Origin: an uncultured Butyrivibrio sp.
Lineage (GTDB): Bacteria; Bacillota; Clostridia; Lachnospirales; Lachnospiraceae
NCBI RefSeq assembly: GCF_947169445.1
Contig: NZ_CAMVPU010000011.1
Coordinates: forward strand, 37,336 to 101,335
Direction of reading: 5' to 3'
DNA: 64,000 nucleotides
Shown: positions 54,398 through 62,544 of the stretch, in pieces
How positions within the stretch are numbered: the stretch's first letter is position 1
Layout of the letters: every line of letters starts with the position of its first letter
Made by a program: the position numbers and the translations under genes
Notes under the pieces: generated by a model
The model's input: the letters and a program-made list of their open reading frames with translations, nothing else
What the model was told of the DNA's origin: nothing
Database searches by the model: none

Positions 54398-54673
54398 GTG
54401 ATATCGTTTGATGATTGGAAGAATCCCACTATAGAGATTGTAAAGTATTTTCCAGGTGCTTTTGATATTGATTATTATAAGTCGTAGAAAAAATCATTAA
54501 GACTTTTCTCATTCTATGACGAAAACGAGATAGAGCATCGTGTGAGAAAAATAAATGCTTACTATCATACAAGACTCTGGAAAGAGCATATAGCTTGGCT
54601 TTTGGAGGAACAGGGCATGGATTTTGAAACGTGGATTAAAGATGGTGAGATAGAAATATTTTGTTCCGATTGA
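54398..54673 (+). pseudogene. Small unknown gene interrupted by one in-frame TAG
   Basis: A 91-codon frame starts at GTG with GAGG eight bases upstream, reads MISFDDWKNPTIEIVKY, then has TAG at 54485-54487 and continues coherently (FSFYDENEIEHRVRKIN, then HIAWLLEEQGMDFETWI) to a TGA at 54671. The text on both sides of the TAG has the same character, so this is one gene with a nonsense change or a readthrough site. No family recognised. Confidence 0.55.
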
Positions 54674-54735
54674 GGTAAATTATTAGATTAAGTGAATGGT
54701 GGGGATTATATAACCGAGATTGAATAAGGGATTCT

Positions 54736-57270
54736 ATGGAAATATTCAAATCGATAAAGGAAGTTGAAGAATCTAAAATCCACCCGAAATTCAAGCTCTT
54801 ACGAGATGAGATACAGTTAAGCTCAGAGAAAAGAATGCTTGAATCATGGACAAAAGGGCTTATTGATAAAGACAATGAAGCTGTTCGAGAGTTTCAAGAG
54901 TCATTTCATTCGAGGTTTTGGGAGTTTTATCTATTTAAGCTTTTAACTAATGCCGGCTTCATAATAGATCAGGGGCATCAAGTTCCAGATTATATTGTTA
55001 CAAGCCCATATAAATTCTATATAGAAGCGGTTGTTTCCAATATAAGAGAGGGAGGCAAGAAAGAGAAAGACAGAACAATTGATGATCAGTATGATTCTTT
55101 ATTACCGCCTTATCTATATTCGAGTTTTTATACTGATCTGGACGAATCTATAACTAGACATTCAAGTTCACTTCAGAAGAAGCTAAAGAAATATCATGAT
55201 GTGTATATCAAACGACCTTGGGTGGATGAGAATGTACCATATGTGGTGGCGTTAAGCTCATATGACCAGATAAATTATGGGCGTGAATATATCTATTCTA
55301 TGGCTGCTTTGCTATATGGAGCATATTTTGAGGTAGATAGTGATAATTTCACAAAAAGGAATAGCATCATAAAACCAGGAACTGAGTCAGAGCTTCCTTT
55401 AGGTCTTTTTGTGGAAGATAAGTACAAAGATGAATACAGTGATATTTCGGCGGTTTTGTTTTCCTGCACGACTACGTTAGGTAAGCTAACATCATTGACA
55501 ATATCGGCTGGATACCCATCACCTAATACGGTATACACCATAAGGAAATGCGAAGACAAGTATCTCGCACAGCAGGTATCACAAGATAATCCAGAATTAC
55601 TCGAAGATGGTATCTTTGTTTTTCATAATCCAAATGCTAAAAATCCATTGGATGAATCTGCGTTTTCTAGAATACCTATTACACAGTTCTGGTTTGAAAA
55701 TAATGCGCTTCAGATTTCGGGGAACATGTCTCCCATTATGGCACGGCACAACACCAGTATCTTGTTTGCAAATATAGCGTGGAGCCATCTACAGGAATGT
55801 GTACGTCTATATAACAGAATTGAACCAAGAGATTTTTATGAGGACTTTGACATGCTTAAAGTTGAGAAGCAGTTTAGCATAAAACAGCTCATTGAAGAAG
55901 AGAAATTTTGTGTTGTGGCAGACACAAATATACTTTTGAACATATATAGGTATAGCCCGGATTTTTCTGCTTTTGCTATGGATTGTCTGGAAAGAGTAAA
56001 GGATGCTGTGTATTTACCAAGTATTGTGAGATATGAGTATGGAAAGCACTGCCGTGGAGCATATGCAAAGATGTCAACGAGGATTAATGATGTAAAGGCT
56101 AATATAACAAGGCAAATTGATAACGCTGAGAAGAGTATTATTAGTGCGGTTGATGAATTAAAACGTAAACAGTATCCAGATGTTGACGAGCTGAAAAATC
56201 AAATCAAGTCCAAACTTGATGAGTTGAAAAGGACTCCCGAAAGATTTTTTGATGATCGTGGTGTTATAGATTACACATCACACTCGTGGGATGAAGACAT
56301 ACTGATGAAATATGTCGATGATATTGAGAAACAAGGGCATATCATGACAGAAATATCGCTAAAAGATATTTACGAATGGGATGAGCAAGGTGAAAAACGA
56401 TATAAAGATGAGATTCCTCCTGGGTATAAGGATGCAAAGAATAAGAAGGGCGTCAGACAGTATAGCGACTTGTTCTTATGGAATGAAATACTACGTTTTG
56501 CCAAGAACAAGAAAAAGGATGTAATTTTTGTTACCGATGACGTAAAAGATGATTGGTGGATCAGAATAAATGGTCAGATGACACTTCGTCCAGAATTGCT
56601 TTTGGAATTCAGCAAAACAGGACAGCGAATTGTCCCATTGACTTCTGAGGATTTCTACGATGAGTTATCTGATGCCTATGAAGTTGAGCGAATAGATGCC
56701 GTAGAATTGGCTCTTAATATGACTGATGATGAATATGGAGCTCAGGTAGAAGATAGGGTATTTGATTCTGTTTCCGGTAAGCTATATTATAGTGCAATTG
56801 ATTACATAGATGAAGAAAGTGCACATATAGGAACTGAGGGTATTGAAGAATATGAAATAACAAATTATGAATTCCTCGGGGCTGAGAGATCAGAAAGAGA
56901 TGGATCTGCCTTTACCTATATATTCAGCTTTCGTGTTGTAATAGAAGGCACATCGTATGATTACTGGGGCAGGGATGATGATACGAAAGAAATAATAAAA
57001 TCTTTGGGAAGAGATCATGTATTCGAAGGAGATATCTATGTTGAAGTTGAAAGAGCAGCTGACATTTTTATTGATCCCGAAGATGCTGATTTTGATTCTG
57101 CGAGGATAATTGGCGGTGCGCTTGAAGAAACCAGCTATGAAGATAAAGATGATGGAACAACTGAAATTGAAAGAGGAGAACTCGGTAATTGCCCTGATTG
57201 TGGAGTGGCACTATCCATAGACAATGATGGTGGGAACGGTTTTTGTATTAATTGTGCAGAAAATCATTAG
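54736..57270 (+). CDS. PD-(D/E)XK-like + PIN-like + zinc-ribbon multidomain protein
   Basis: An 844-residue protein. Residues 50-105: FWEFYLFKLLTNAGF then VPDYIVTSPYKFYIEAVV, a PD...ExA arrangement of a restriction-nuclease-like fold. Residues 390-650: a PIN-like domain with VVADTNILLNIYRYS (Asp396), LPSIVRYEYGKH, a long coiled insertion (about residues 450-500) and VIFVTDDVKDDWW (Asp601/602). Residues 650-800: an unassigned alpha-beta region. Residues 819-840: a zinc ribbon, CPDCG...CINC. Two nuclease-type domains plus a zinc ribbon suggest nucleic-acid attack, perhaps against phage. The role is inference; I know no named system with this order. Confidence 0.65.
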   Translation: MEIFKSIKEVEESKIHPKFKLLRDEIQLSSEKRMLESWTKGLIDKDNEAVREFQESFHSRFWEFYLFKLLTNAGFIIDQGHQVPDYIVTSPYKFYIEAVVSNIREGGKKEKDRTIDDQYDSLLPPYLYSSFYTDLDESITRHSSSLQKKLKKYHDVYIKRPWVDENVPYVVALSSYDQINYGREYIYSMAALLYGAYFEVDSDNFTKRNSIIKPGTESELPLGLFVEDKYKDEYSDISAVLFSCTTTLGKLTSLTISAGYPSPNTVYTIRKCEDKYLAQQVSQDNPELLEDGIFVFHNPNAKNPLDESAFSRIPITQFWFENNALQISGNMSPIMARHNTSILFANIAWSHLQECVRLYNRIEPRDFYEDFDMLKVEKQFSIKQLIEEEKFCVVADTNILLNIYRYSPDFSAFAMDCLERVKDAVYLPSIVRYEYGKHCRGAYAKMSTRINDVKANITRQIDNAEKSIISAVDELKRKQYPDVDELKNQIKSKLDELKRTPERFFDDRGVIDYTSHSWDEDILMKYVDDIEKQGHIMTEISLKDIYEWDEQGEKRYKDEIPPGYKDAKNKKGVRQYSDLFLWNEILRFAKNKKKDVIFVTDDVKDDWWIRINGQMTLRPELLLEFSKTGQRIVPLTSEDFYDELSDAYEVERIDAVELALNMTDDEYGAQVEDRVFDSVSGKLYYSAIDYIDEESAHIGTEGIEEYEITNYEFLGAERSERDGSAFTYIFSFRVVIEGTSYDYWGRDDDTKEIIKSLGRDHVFEGDIYVEVERAADIFIDPEDADFDSARIIGGALEETSYEDKDDGTTEIERGELGNCPDCGVALSIDNDGGNGFCINCAENH

Positions 57271-57277
57271 CATTATC

Positions 57278-57485
57278 AGTGTGGTTATAATTCATCCTGG
57301 TAAGGTATCAGCCAGATGAGCTGGGAGAACTTGAGAAGACCTGTGGTTATCTTACTTCCTGATAGCTTACCAAGAAAAAGATGCTCACGAGTTGTGATGG
57401 TTTTTCTGGATTACATTTCTCCGTAATCTGGATAAACTGGTGAGTGAGGATACAGCAAGCTGCACGACCAATCATTTTTACGAGG
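57278..57485 (+). ncRNA. Structured non-coding element, copy 1
   Basis: About 208 bases, starting seven bases after the stop of the 844-residue gene and closely similar to 61863-62072. Main fold: GCTCAC (57383-57388) with GTGAGT (57440-57445) encloses a 13-14-bp stem, 57401-57414 with 57423-57436, around the loop ATTTCTCC. An upstream pairing TGGTA/TACCA is also kept. Differences from copy 2 inside the stems are mostly tolerated as wobble pairs. A 3'-end structure, small RNA or recombination site are all possible. Confidence 0.5.
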
Positions 57486-57507
57486 AACATGGTACCTGTC
57501 ATGGTGA

Positions 57508-58185
57508 AAGAGGAAAGCAGATTTTGAAAATGCAGATTCAAGAGAAGATGTGGCTAGACTTGGTGGTGATTCGAGATTCGGGATAATCTATCGGACTTCA
57601 AGTGAGTTTGAAGATTTAGCGTGGGCAAATATAGATCCGTTAGGAATAGAGGCCATAAGAGAAGGCAGTATATCTGAAGACCTAAGAGAATTTCTTGAGA
57701 TTTGCAAATACATTGTGCCGGTAGGTTACCAAGCTTTTAACAGAAGTGGCTTGCAGTCAGCGTACATGTATTTGACGGGAGATCCTGATTACGACATGCT
57801 TAAGGATCCACGGTTTTGCAAACTCAGATTCAGATTTAACGAGAATCTGTGTGAATGGATTTATCGGGAAATGGATAATGGCGATAAGATTTATCCACAT
57901 GACGATGTTCCTGATATTACGAAATATATTGAGAAGATTGCAAAGAAACCAACTGTGTTTTCGAAGAGTACGTTTGAAGATTATGGCGGGAAAACTTCGC
58001 TGAGTGTTGGGCAGGCTGAAGACTTAAGAAATCGACTACTGAACTACGGGTATATGATAAGTGACCATGATATAGACTATATAGATGAAGCTGAATTAGA
58101 AGATATCAATAAAAACTACACCATTGATAAGGTGTTTGAGAAATATAAGATCAACTGTGTGGGAAGGCCATTTATGGTAGTATAG
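57508..58185 (+). CDS. Unknown protein, probably 5'-truncated
   Basis: The best-supported start is GTG at 57550 (211 residues), but the frame is open and protein-like from 57508 (RKADFENADSREDVARLGG) with no ATG or TTG, beginning just 22 bases after the structured element. This suggests the original 5' end was lost when the element arrived. The protein has FEDLAWANIDPLGIEAI, KYIVPVGYQAFNRSGL, a charged middle and a C-terminal ISDHDIDYIDEAELEDI. No motif identifies it. It precedes the OLD-like gene in the same island. Confidence 0.5.
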   Translation, partial: KRKADFENADSREDVARLGGDSRFGIIYRTSSEFEDLAWANIDPLGIEAIREGSISEDLREFLEICKYIVPVGYQAFNRSGLQSAYMYLTGDPDYDMLKDPRFCKLRFRFNENLCEWIYREMDNGDKIYPHDDVPDITKYIEKIAKKPTVFSKSTFEDYGGKTSLSVGQAEDLRNRLLNYGYMISDHDIDYIDEAELEDINKNYTIDKVFEKYKINCVGRPFMVV

Positions 58186-58273
58186 AATAATAAGTATACG
58201 AATGTTCTGATTGCAGGCGACGTTATCAAGCGGCACAACAGATCTGCATATGTTTTTAGATGGATGTGAGCCT

Positions 58274-59944
58274 ATGAAAGAGATTGCGGAACTTCTGAAT
58301 ACTATTGAACAAATGAAGATAAAGGGAATTTTGCCAATTCGTTTGTCAAAGGTTACATTTAACAGATTCAGAAATTTTCATGACAAGGAACAAATCAGCC
58401 TATCTTTCCCATTGACCGTGATTGTTGGGAAGAATGGAAGCGGTAAGACGTCAATTATGCGTGCAATCAATGTTTTATCTGATGTAGAGTCCCCACAAAA
58501 TGATTTTTTTGAAACTGCTTTGGATGATGGCGGATTTTTGAATGCAGATATTTCTTATACATTTGACGATAAGGAAATTAGAGTATCAAGAATAAAGCAA
58601 AACAAGTGGGTATTTGATGGAAGTATTGATCGAGCGCCTATAACAAGCATTCGGACGAAAAACCTGATTGGTGCTATTGAGAAGAGTCTATTGTTTGATA
58701 ATATCGGGAAAAGAACTAAGATAGCAAATGAGGTTGAATATGTTGTTAAGCAGACCCGGAAGATACGACAGAGTATGGAATCCGAAACACAAAGAAAAAT
58801 AGAAACCTCATTATCAGATGATGAAATAACGGATGTCAATTATATTTTGGACACAAAGGCAAAGCAAATAGATGTGATTAAACATAAGTTTTTTCATGGA
58901 ACCTGGGGGACAAGCATACAGTTTTATTATGATGATTATGCTTGTTCAGAGTATAATGCTGGGGATGGAGAATATAAAGTGACACAGATTGTGAAGGCAA
59001 TCAACGCAACGCCGATTAACGGAATGGTGCTGATTGATGAGCCAGAAATGTCTCTACATCCGGGAGCGCAAAGAAGGTTGACTCTATTTCTTTTGGAGAA
59101 AATTATAAAAAAGAAGTTACAGATTATTATTACAACGCATTCAGAAAGCATAGTAAAAGACCTGCCAAAGGAAGCGATAAAGGTCATCAGGAAAACAGAT
59201 GATGGTAAAATGGCTGTGGAAGAGGAGATACGCTATAGTGAAGCTTTCCTAGAGATAGAGTCTACATTTACAGATACGAGAACGATTATTGTAGAAGATC
59301 TTTGTGCGAGAAACATAGTAAATGCTATCATAGAGGAGGAGAATCTAGGAAAACTGATTCAGGTTGAGTATTATCCGGGTGGCGCATCCAATATCAAAAA
59401 ACACATTGTGCTACCTTATTCAATTACTGGTGTAAGCAATAGCTTCTTTTTACTGGATGGTGATCAGAAACTTGGAGAAGTTCCGGACTTTTCAAATATT
59501 CCTGAAAAGAAAAAGACAGAGGAATATCTTGGCAACATCCTCAAGGATGTGACGGGAATAAAAAGCAGCAGTTTTGATTGGGATGTGGATGCTAATAGAA
59601 AAGAAGGAAGATTTAGTACCACGCAAAAAATTGAAAAGATGCTAAAGTTTTTAGATTATTACAGAAATCATGTTTTCTTTTTACCCAAAGTAATCCCGGA
59701 GGAAATCATATATGACGAAGAGCATCTTAAACGTTTTTTGGATATAGATGTGATTGAGAATATCATAGGTAATAATGCAAGGGATGCTAAGGAAAAGATA
59801 AAACTTATTTCTGATGCTACAAAACAAGGTATGAACGAGATGGAGTATCAATTGATATACTGGTTCGTGAAAAGAAATAAAGGCTCTGAGGATTATGCGA
59901 ACATACTTGATATTCTTCACAGAGTTGTAGACATGGATTTGTAG
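58274..59944 (+). CDS. OLD-like ATPase with C-terminal Toprim domain
   Basis: A 556-residue protein. N-terminal ATPase: VTFNRFRNFHDKEQI, Walker A VGKNGSGKTS (about residue 52), Walker B GMVLIDEPEMSLHPGAQRR and ITTHSESIV. After about residue 340 comes a Toprim region: TIIVEDLCARNIV (Glu) and SNSFFLLDGDQKLG (DxD). OLD-family nucleases of this build restrict phage, often with a helper. I chose the ATG at 58274 over TTG 58211 and ATG 58250 because GGATGTGAG lies just upstream. It is followed by AbiH, so the defensive setting is clear even though the exact system is not. Confidence 0.75.
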   Translation: MKEIAELLNTIEQMKIKGILPIRLSKVTFNRFRNFHDKEQISLSFPLTVIVGKNGSGKTSIMRAINVLSDVESPQNDFFETALDDGGFLNADISYTFDDKEIRVSRIKQNKWVFDGSIDRAPITSIRTKNLIGAIEKSLLFDNIGKRTKIANEVEYVVKQTRKIRQSMESETQRKIETSLSDDEITDVNYILDTKAKQIDVIKHKFFHGTWGTSIQFYYDDYACSEYNAGDGEYKVTQIVKAINATPINGMVLIDEPEMSLHPGAQRRLTLFLLEKIIKKKLQIIITTHSESIVKDLPKEAIKVIRKTDDGKMAVEEEIRYSEAFLEIESTFTDTRTIIVEDLCARNIVNAIIEEENLGKLIQVEYYPGGASNIKKHIVLPYSITGVSNSFFLLDGDQKLGEVPDFSNIPEKKKTEEYLGNILKDVTGIKSSSFDWDVDANRKEGRFSTTQKIEKMLKFLDYYRNHVFFLPKVIPEEIIYDEEHLKRFLDIDVIENIIGNNARDAKEKIKLISDATKQGMNEMEYQLIYWFVKRNKGSEDYANILDILHRVVDMDL

Positions 59945-59989
59945 AAATAATGAACACTGAATACACTAAAAATGTGCGAGGAAAGCAGT

Positions 59990-61015
59990 ATGACACCTTC
60001 TACTATTGATAATCCAATTCGTCACCTTTTCATAATAGGAAATGGTTTTGATTTAGCTCACAACTATCCGACATCTTATAACAACTTTCGTGATTACCTT
60101 ACGGATCGTTTTCCTGGATCTGATGAATACGACGAATTAGTACCAGAATCAACAACGATGCCGGATGGCGAAGAAAAATATGATGAGGATGAAATAGCAG
60201 GATACGTATCAAGAATACTTGATGATTGCAGCGGTGGCGATTGGGGGAATCTTGAAGCATATTTAGGCTCGCCAGTAATAAATTCCTTAGTATCTGATCT
60301 TGATCTTTTGGATCCAGATGATGATTCAGATAAGAATCTGAGACATGCCTACTATAACAATGTGGATAGATCGACTCATATGTTTGCCACATTTCCACAC
60401 GTGAAAGACTTTTTCTGTGATTGGATAATGGATTATTATAGTGGATTCAATTACGGCCTTAATAAACTGATATCAAGAAATAAGAGCATTGATTGGAAAA
60501 GTGATATTGATGAAGTTCTGAAAGAGGGGGATGGATTTCTTGATCTTAACTACACAATGACATTGGAACAAGTATATGGTATTGATGAAAGAAATATCTG
60601 CCATGTCCATGGTAAAGTAGGAGATTGTAAAGAAGATATCTTCTTGGGGCATGGTGAGGAAGATGGAGAAGTTGAAGCTTTTGAAATATTGGGAGCTGAG
60701 AGTAATCTTACTAATCTGAAACGCTTACTGTATAAAGATACCGCAGATGCTTGGAATAGGCACCTTGATTTCTTTGATAGAATAGGAGGCGACCTTGTTG
60801 ATATTCATAGCTATGGCTTCAGTTTTTCTGATGTGGATCTGTACTATGCAGAGAGAATTGCTGAGATAGTTGATACAGCGAAGGTGACTTGGTATATAAA
60901 CAAGTTCACAGATTCTGAGCGTAACAGCGGAACGAGAAAGGGCAGAGTGCTTAACGAACAAATAAAGAAGGTAGAGGTGTTAGGCTTCAAAGTTGTAGCA
61001 GATAATAGATGGTGA
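59990..61015 (+). CDS. AbiH-family abortive infection protein
   Basis: A 341-residue protein beginning with the AbiH signature HLFIIGNGFDLAHNYPTSYNNF. FLDLNYTMTLEQVYG and ICHVHGKVGDCKEDIFLGHG follow in the middle and VDIHSYGFSFSDVDLYYAERI near the end. AbiH proteins are known for phage abortive infection in lactococci and related bacteria; the mechanism is not settled. The ATG at 59990 has GAGGAAA upstream, better than the ATG at 59972. Ten bases separate it from the next gene. Confidence 0.9.
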   Translation: MTPSTIDNPIRHLFIIGNGFDLAHNYPTSYNNFRDYLTDRFPGSDEYDELVPESTTMPDGEEKYDEDEIAGYVSRILDDCSGGDWGNLEAYLGSPVINSLVSDLDLLDPDDDSDKNLRHAYYNNVDRSTHMFATFPHVKDFFCDWIMDYYSGFNYGLNKLISRNKSIDWKSDIDEVLKEGDGFLDLNYTMTLEQVYGIDERNICHVHGKVGDCKEDIFLGHGEEDGEVEAFEILGAESNLTNLKRLLYKDTADAWNRHLDFFDRIGGDLVDIHSYGFSFSDVDLYYAERIAEIVDTAKVTWYINKFTDSERNSGTRKGRVLNEQIKKVEVLGFKVVADNRW

Positions 61016-61025
61016 TGGGAACAAA

Positions 61026-61859
61026 ATGGACTACAAAAGATACATAGAACTGACACAAACAGACCCACAAAAAGCAAAGTTATATAAGAATTCTTTTATT
61101 CCAGACAGGCTTTTTAAATATATTTCACTGTGTGGGGATTCGTCAAAAGATGAAAAAAGGTTTAGATCGCTACAAAAAGGTGAGTTACATCTTGGGACAT
61201 ATAGTGATTATAATGATCCATTTGAAGGTACCTATCTTCTTATTGATGAGGTGAATCTTTCGGCTCACGGATGGAAAGAGGGGATGGTATCTGACATTTA
61301 TCATTCTCTGGTAAACGGATTCAAAATATGCAGTTTAGCAGAGACTACAGAGCAGAATATGCCTATGTGGGCGTATTACGCAAATAACCATAAAGGTTTC
61401 TGCGTTGAATATTCATTTACAGACAAGCAGAAGGACTATATTTTCCCCGTGAGTTATGAAAACGAAAGGCACGAAGCAACTTCCCAGCTTTCAAATTTGA
61501 TTTATGATGAGATACACGTTGCAATGAATTATTTGGGTGATGATGTCGGCAAGAAAGTTGATATGATTAAACCGGAAAGCGCACGAACAAATGTAATTGT
61601 TTTTCTTACTATAGCCGCCAAGCATAAATCGTGGAGTCATGAGAAAGAGTATAGAATTATTACATCAGATAATCATGATTCATTTCCAGCAATACCTTCA
61701 AGGATTTATGCGGGTAAAGATTGCGATAGTGCTAGTATTGAACGTTTGACAGAGATAACGAAAGAATATCAGAATACTGGTTTTCCGGTTGAACTTTATC
61801 AAATGAAGTTTGATCCGAATAATAAGCACTTTGAACTTGATGAGAAAAGAATTGTTTGA
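61026..61859 (+). CDS. DUF2971-family protein
   Basis: A 277-residue protein with the DUF2971 pattern: LFKYISLCG, the LQKGELHLGTYSDYNDPFEG segment, MPMWAYYANNHKGFCVEYSF and KHKSWSHEKEYRII near the C-terminus. The family is common beside AbiH and other defence genes and has no established activity. The start follows AbiH by ten bases (GGGA upstream), so the two probably form an operon. Structured element copy 2 begins four bases after its stop. Confidence 0.85.
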   Translation: MDYKRYIELTQTDPQKAKLYKNSFIPDRLFKYISLCGDSSKDEKRFRSLQKGELHLGTYSDYNDPFEGTYLLIDEVNLSAHGWKEGMVSDIYHSLVNGFKICSLAETTEQNMPMWAYYANNHKGFCVEYSFTDKQKDYIFPVSYENERHEATSQLSNLIYDEIHVAMNYLGDDVGKKVDMIKPESARTNVIVFLTIAAKHKSWSHEKEYRIITSDNHDSFPAIPSRIYAGKDCDSASIERLTEITKEYQNTGFPVELYQMKFDPNNKHFELDEKRIV

Positions 61860-61862
61860 ATT

Positions 61863-62072
61863 AGTGTGGTTATAATTCATCCTGGTACCGTATCCACCAG
61901 TAGTTCCATATGAGCTTAACAACCACTTGTGTTTATCTTACTCCCTGATAGCTTACCAAGACCATTATGCTCACAAGTTGTGATGGATTATCTGGATTAC
62001 ATCTCTCCGTAATCTAGATAAACTGGTGAGCGTTGATACAGTAAGCAGCACAGTTAATTATTCTTACGAAGC
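61863..62072 (+). ncRNA. Structured non-coding element, copy 2
   Basis: About 210 bases, direct-orientation relative of 57278-57485 with roughly three quarters of positions identical by eye. TTATCTGGATTAC (61988-62000) pairs over 13 positions (one G-U) with GTAATCTAGATAA (62009-62021) around ATCTCTCC; GCTCAC (61969-61974) pairs with GTGAGC (62026-62031) outside it. The pair of elements brackets the unknown gene, OLD-like gene, AbiH and DUF2971 gene. Confidence 0.5.
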
Positions 62073-62157
62073 TCTGGCCTCGCTGGGGCTCGGCGATAAC
62101 CACACGGCGCTAACGCGCCCGTCATATCCTGCACTAGAGGTGAATACATATTTACCC

Positions 62158-62482
62158 GTTTTCAACCATAGTAAATATAGAAGGAATACAAAATAAGAGA
62201 GAAGATTAGCAGATTATCATTGACAAACCATTTCTGTTCCATTAGACTTCATCCTAAAGAAGTCGGAACTAGCAGAGGTCGTGAGTGCGCCCTGCAAAGC
62301 TGATGGAGTAGGAAAAATGTCTGCTGTGAAGGGGACTAAAGTCTTGTCTGATGAGGATCAGATGATCTTAATCATAAGACTTGCACTTCGCAGATGGCGA
62401 AGCTATGCAACTTCCGAACAAGACATCGGCCCCAATTAATTCTGCATAATCTCTTATATTCCACATTACCATGGTTGAAAAC
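62158..62482 (+). ncRNA. Long foldable element closed by a 17-bp inverted repeat
   Basis: GTTTTCAACCATAGTAA (62158-62174) is complementary to TTACCATGGTTGAAAAC (62466-62482) except one position. Further in, GGAAT and ATAAGAGA (62183-62203) pair with TCTCTTAT and ATTCC (62447-62463). Inside are GACTTC/GAAGTC (62245-62264), a three-way junction closed by AAGTCTT/AAGACTT (62339-62382) with two small hairpins, and TTGCA/TGCAA around TTCGC/GCGAA (62381-62410). No frame codes here. It is a candidate structured RNA of unknown class, or the leader of the gene downstream. Confidence 0.5.
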
Positions 62483-62504
62483 TTAAAATATTTCAGTTTA
62501 TTAT
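62475..62504 (+). promoter_or_regulatory. Candidate promoter of the WbpE-like gene
   Basis: TTGAAA (62475-62480), 18 bases, TATTAT (62499-62504). The start point would be near 62512, with AAGGAGG at 62529-62535 before the ATG. The -35 box lies inside the right arm of the long inverted repeat, so folding and promoter use cannot both be inferred from one transcript. Confidence 0.35.
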
Positions 62505-62544
62505 TACGCTCATAACGGCGTTTATTTTAAGGAGGCTTTAAACC

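Noticed and set aside
57278..62072. The repeated elements as inverted ends of an insertion sequence
   Set aside because: They are direct, not inverted, about 210 bases long, and there is no transposase between them.
62281..62440. Group II intron fragment, suggested by GTGCGCC near 62285
   Set aside because: No domain V sequence, no reverse transcriptase or maturase gene, and the fold is closed by its own long stem.
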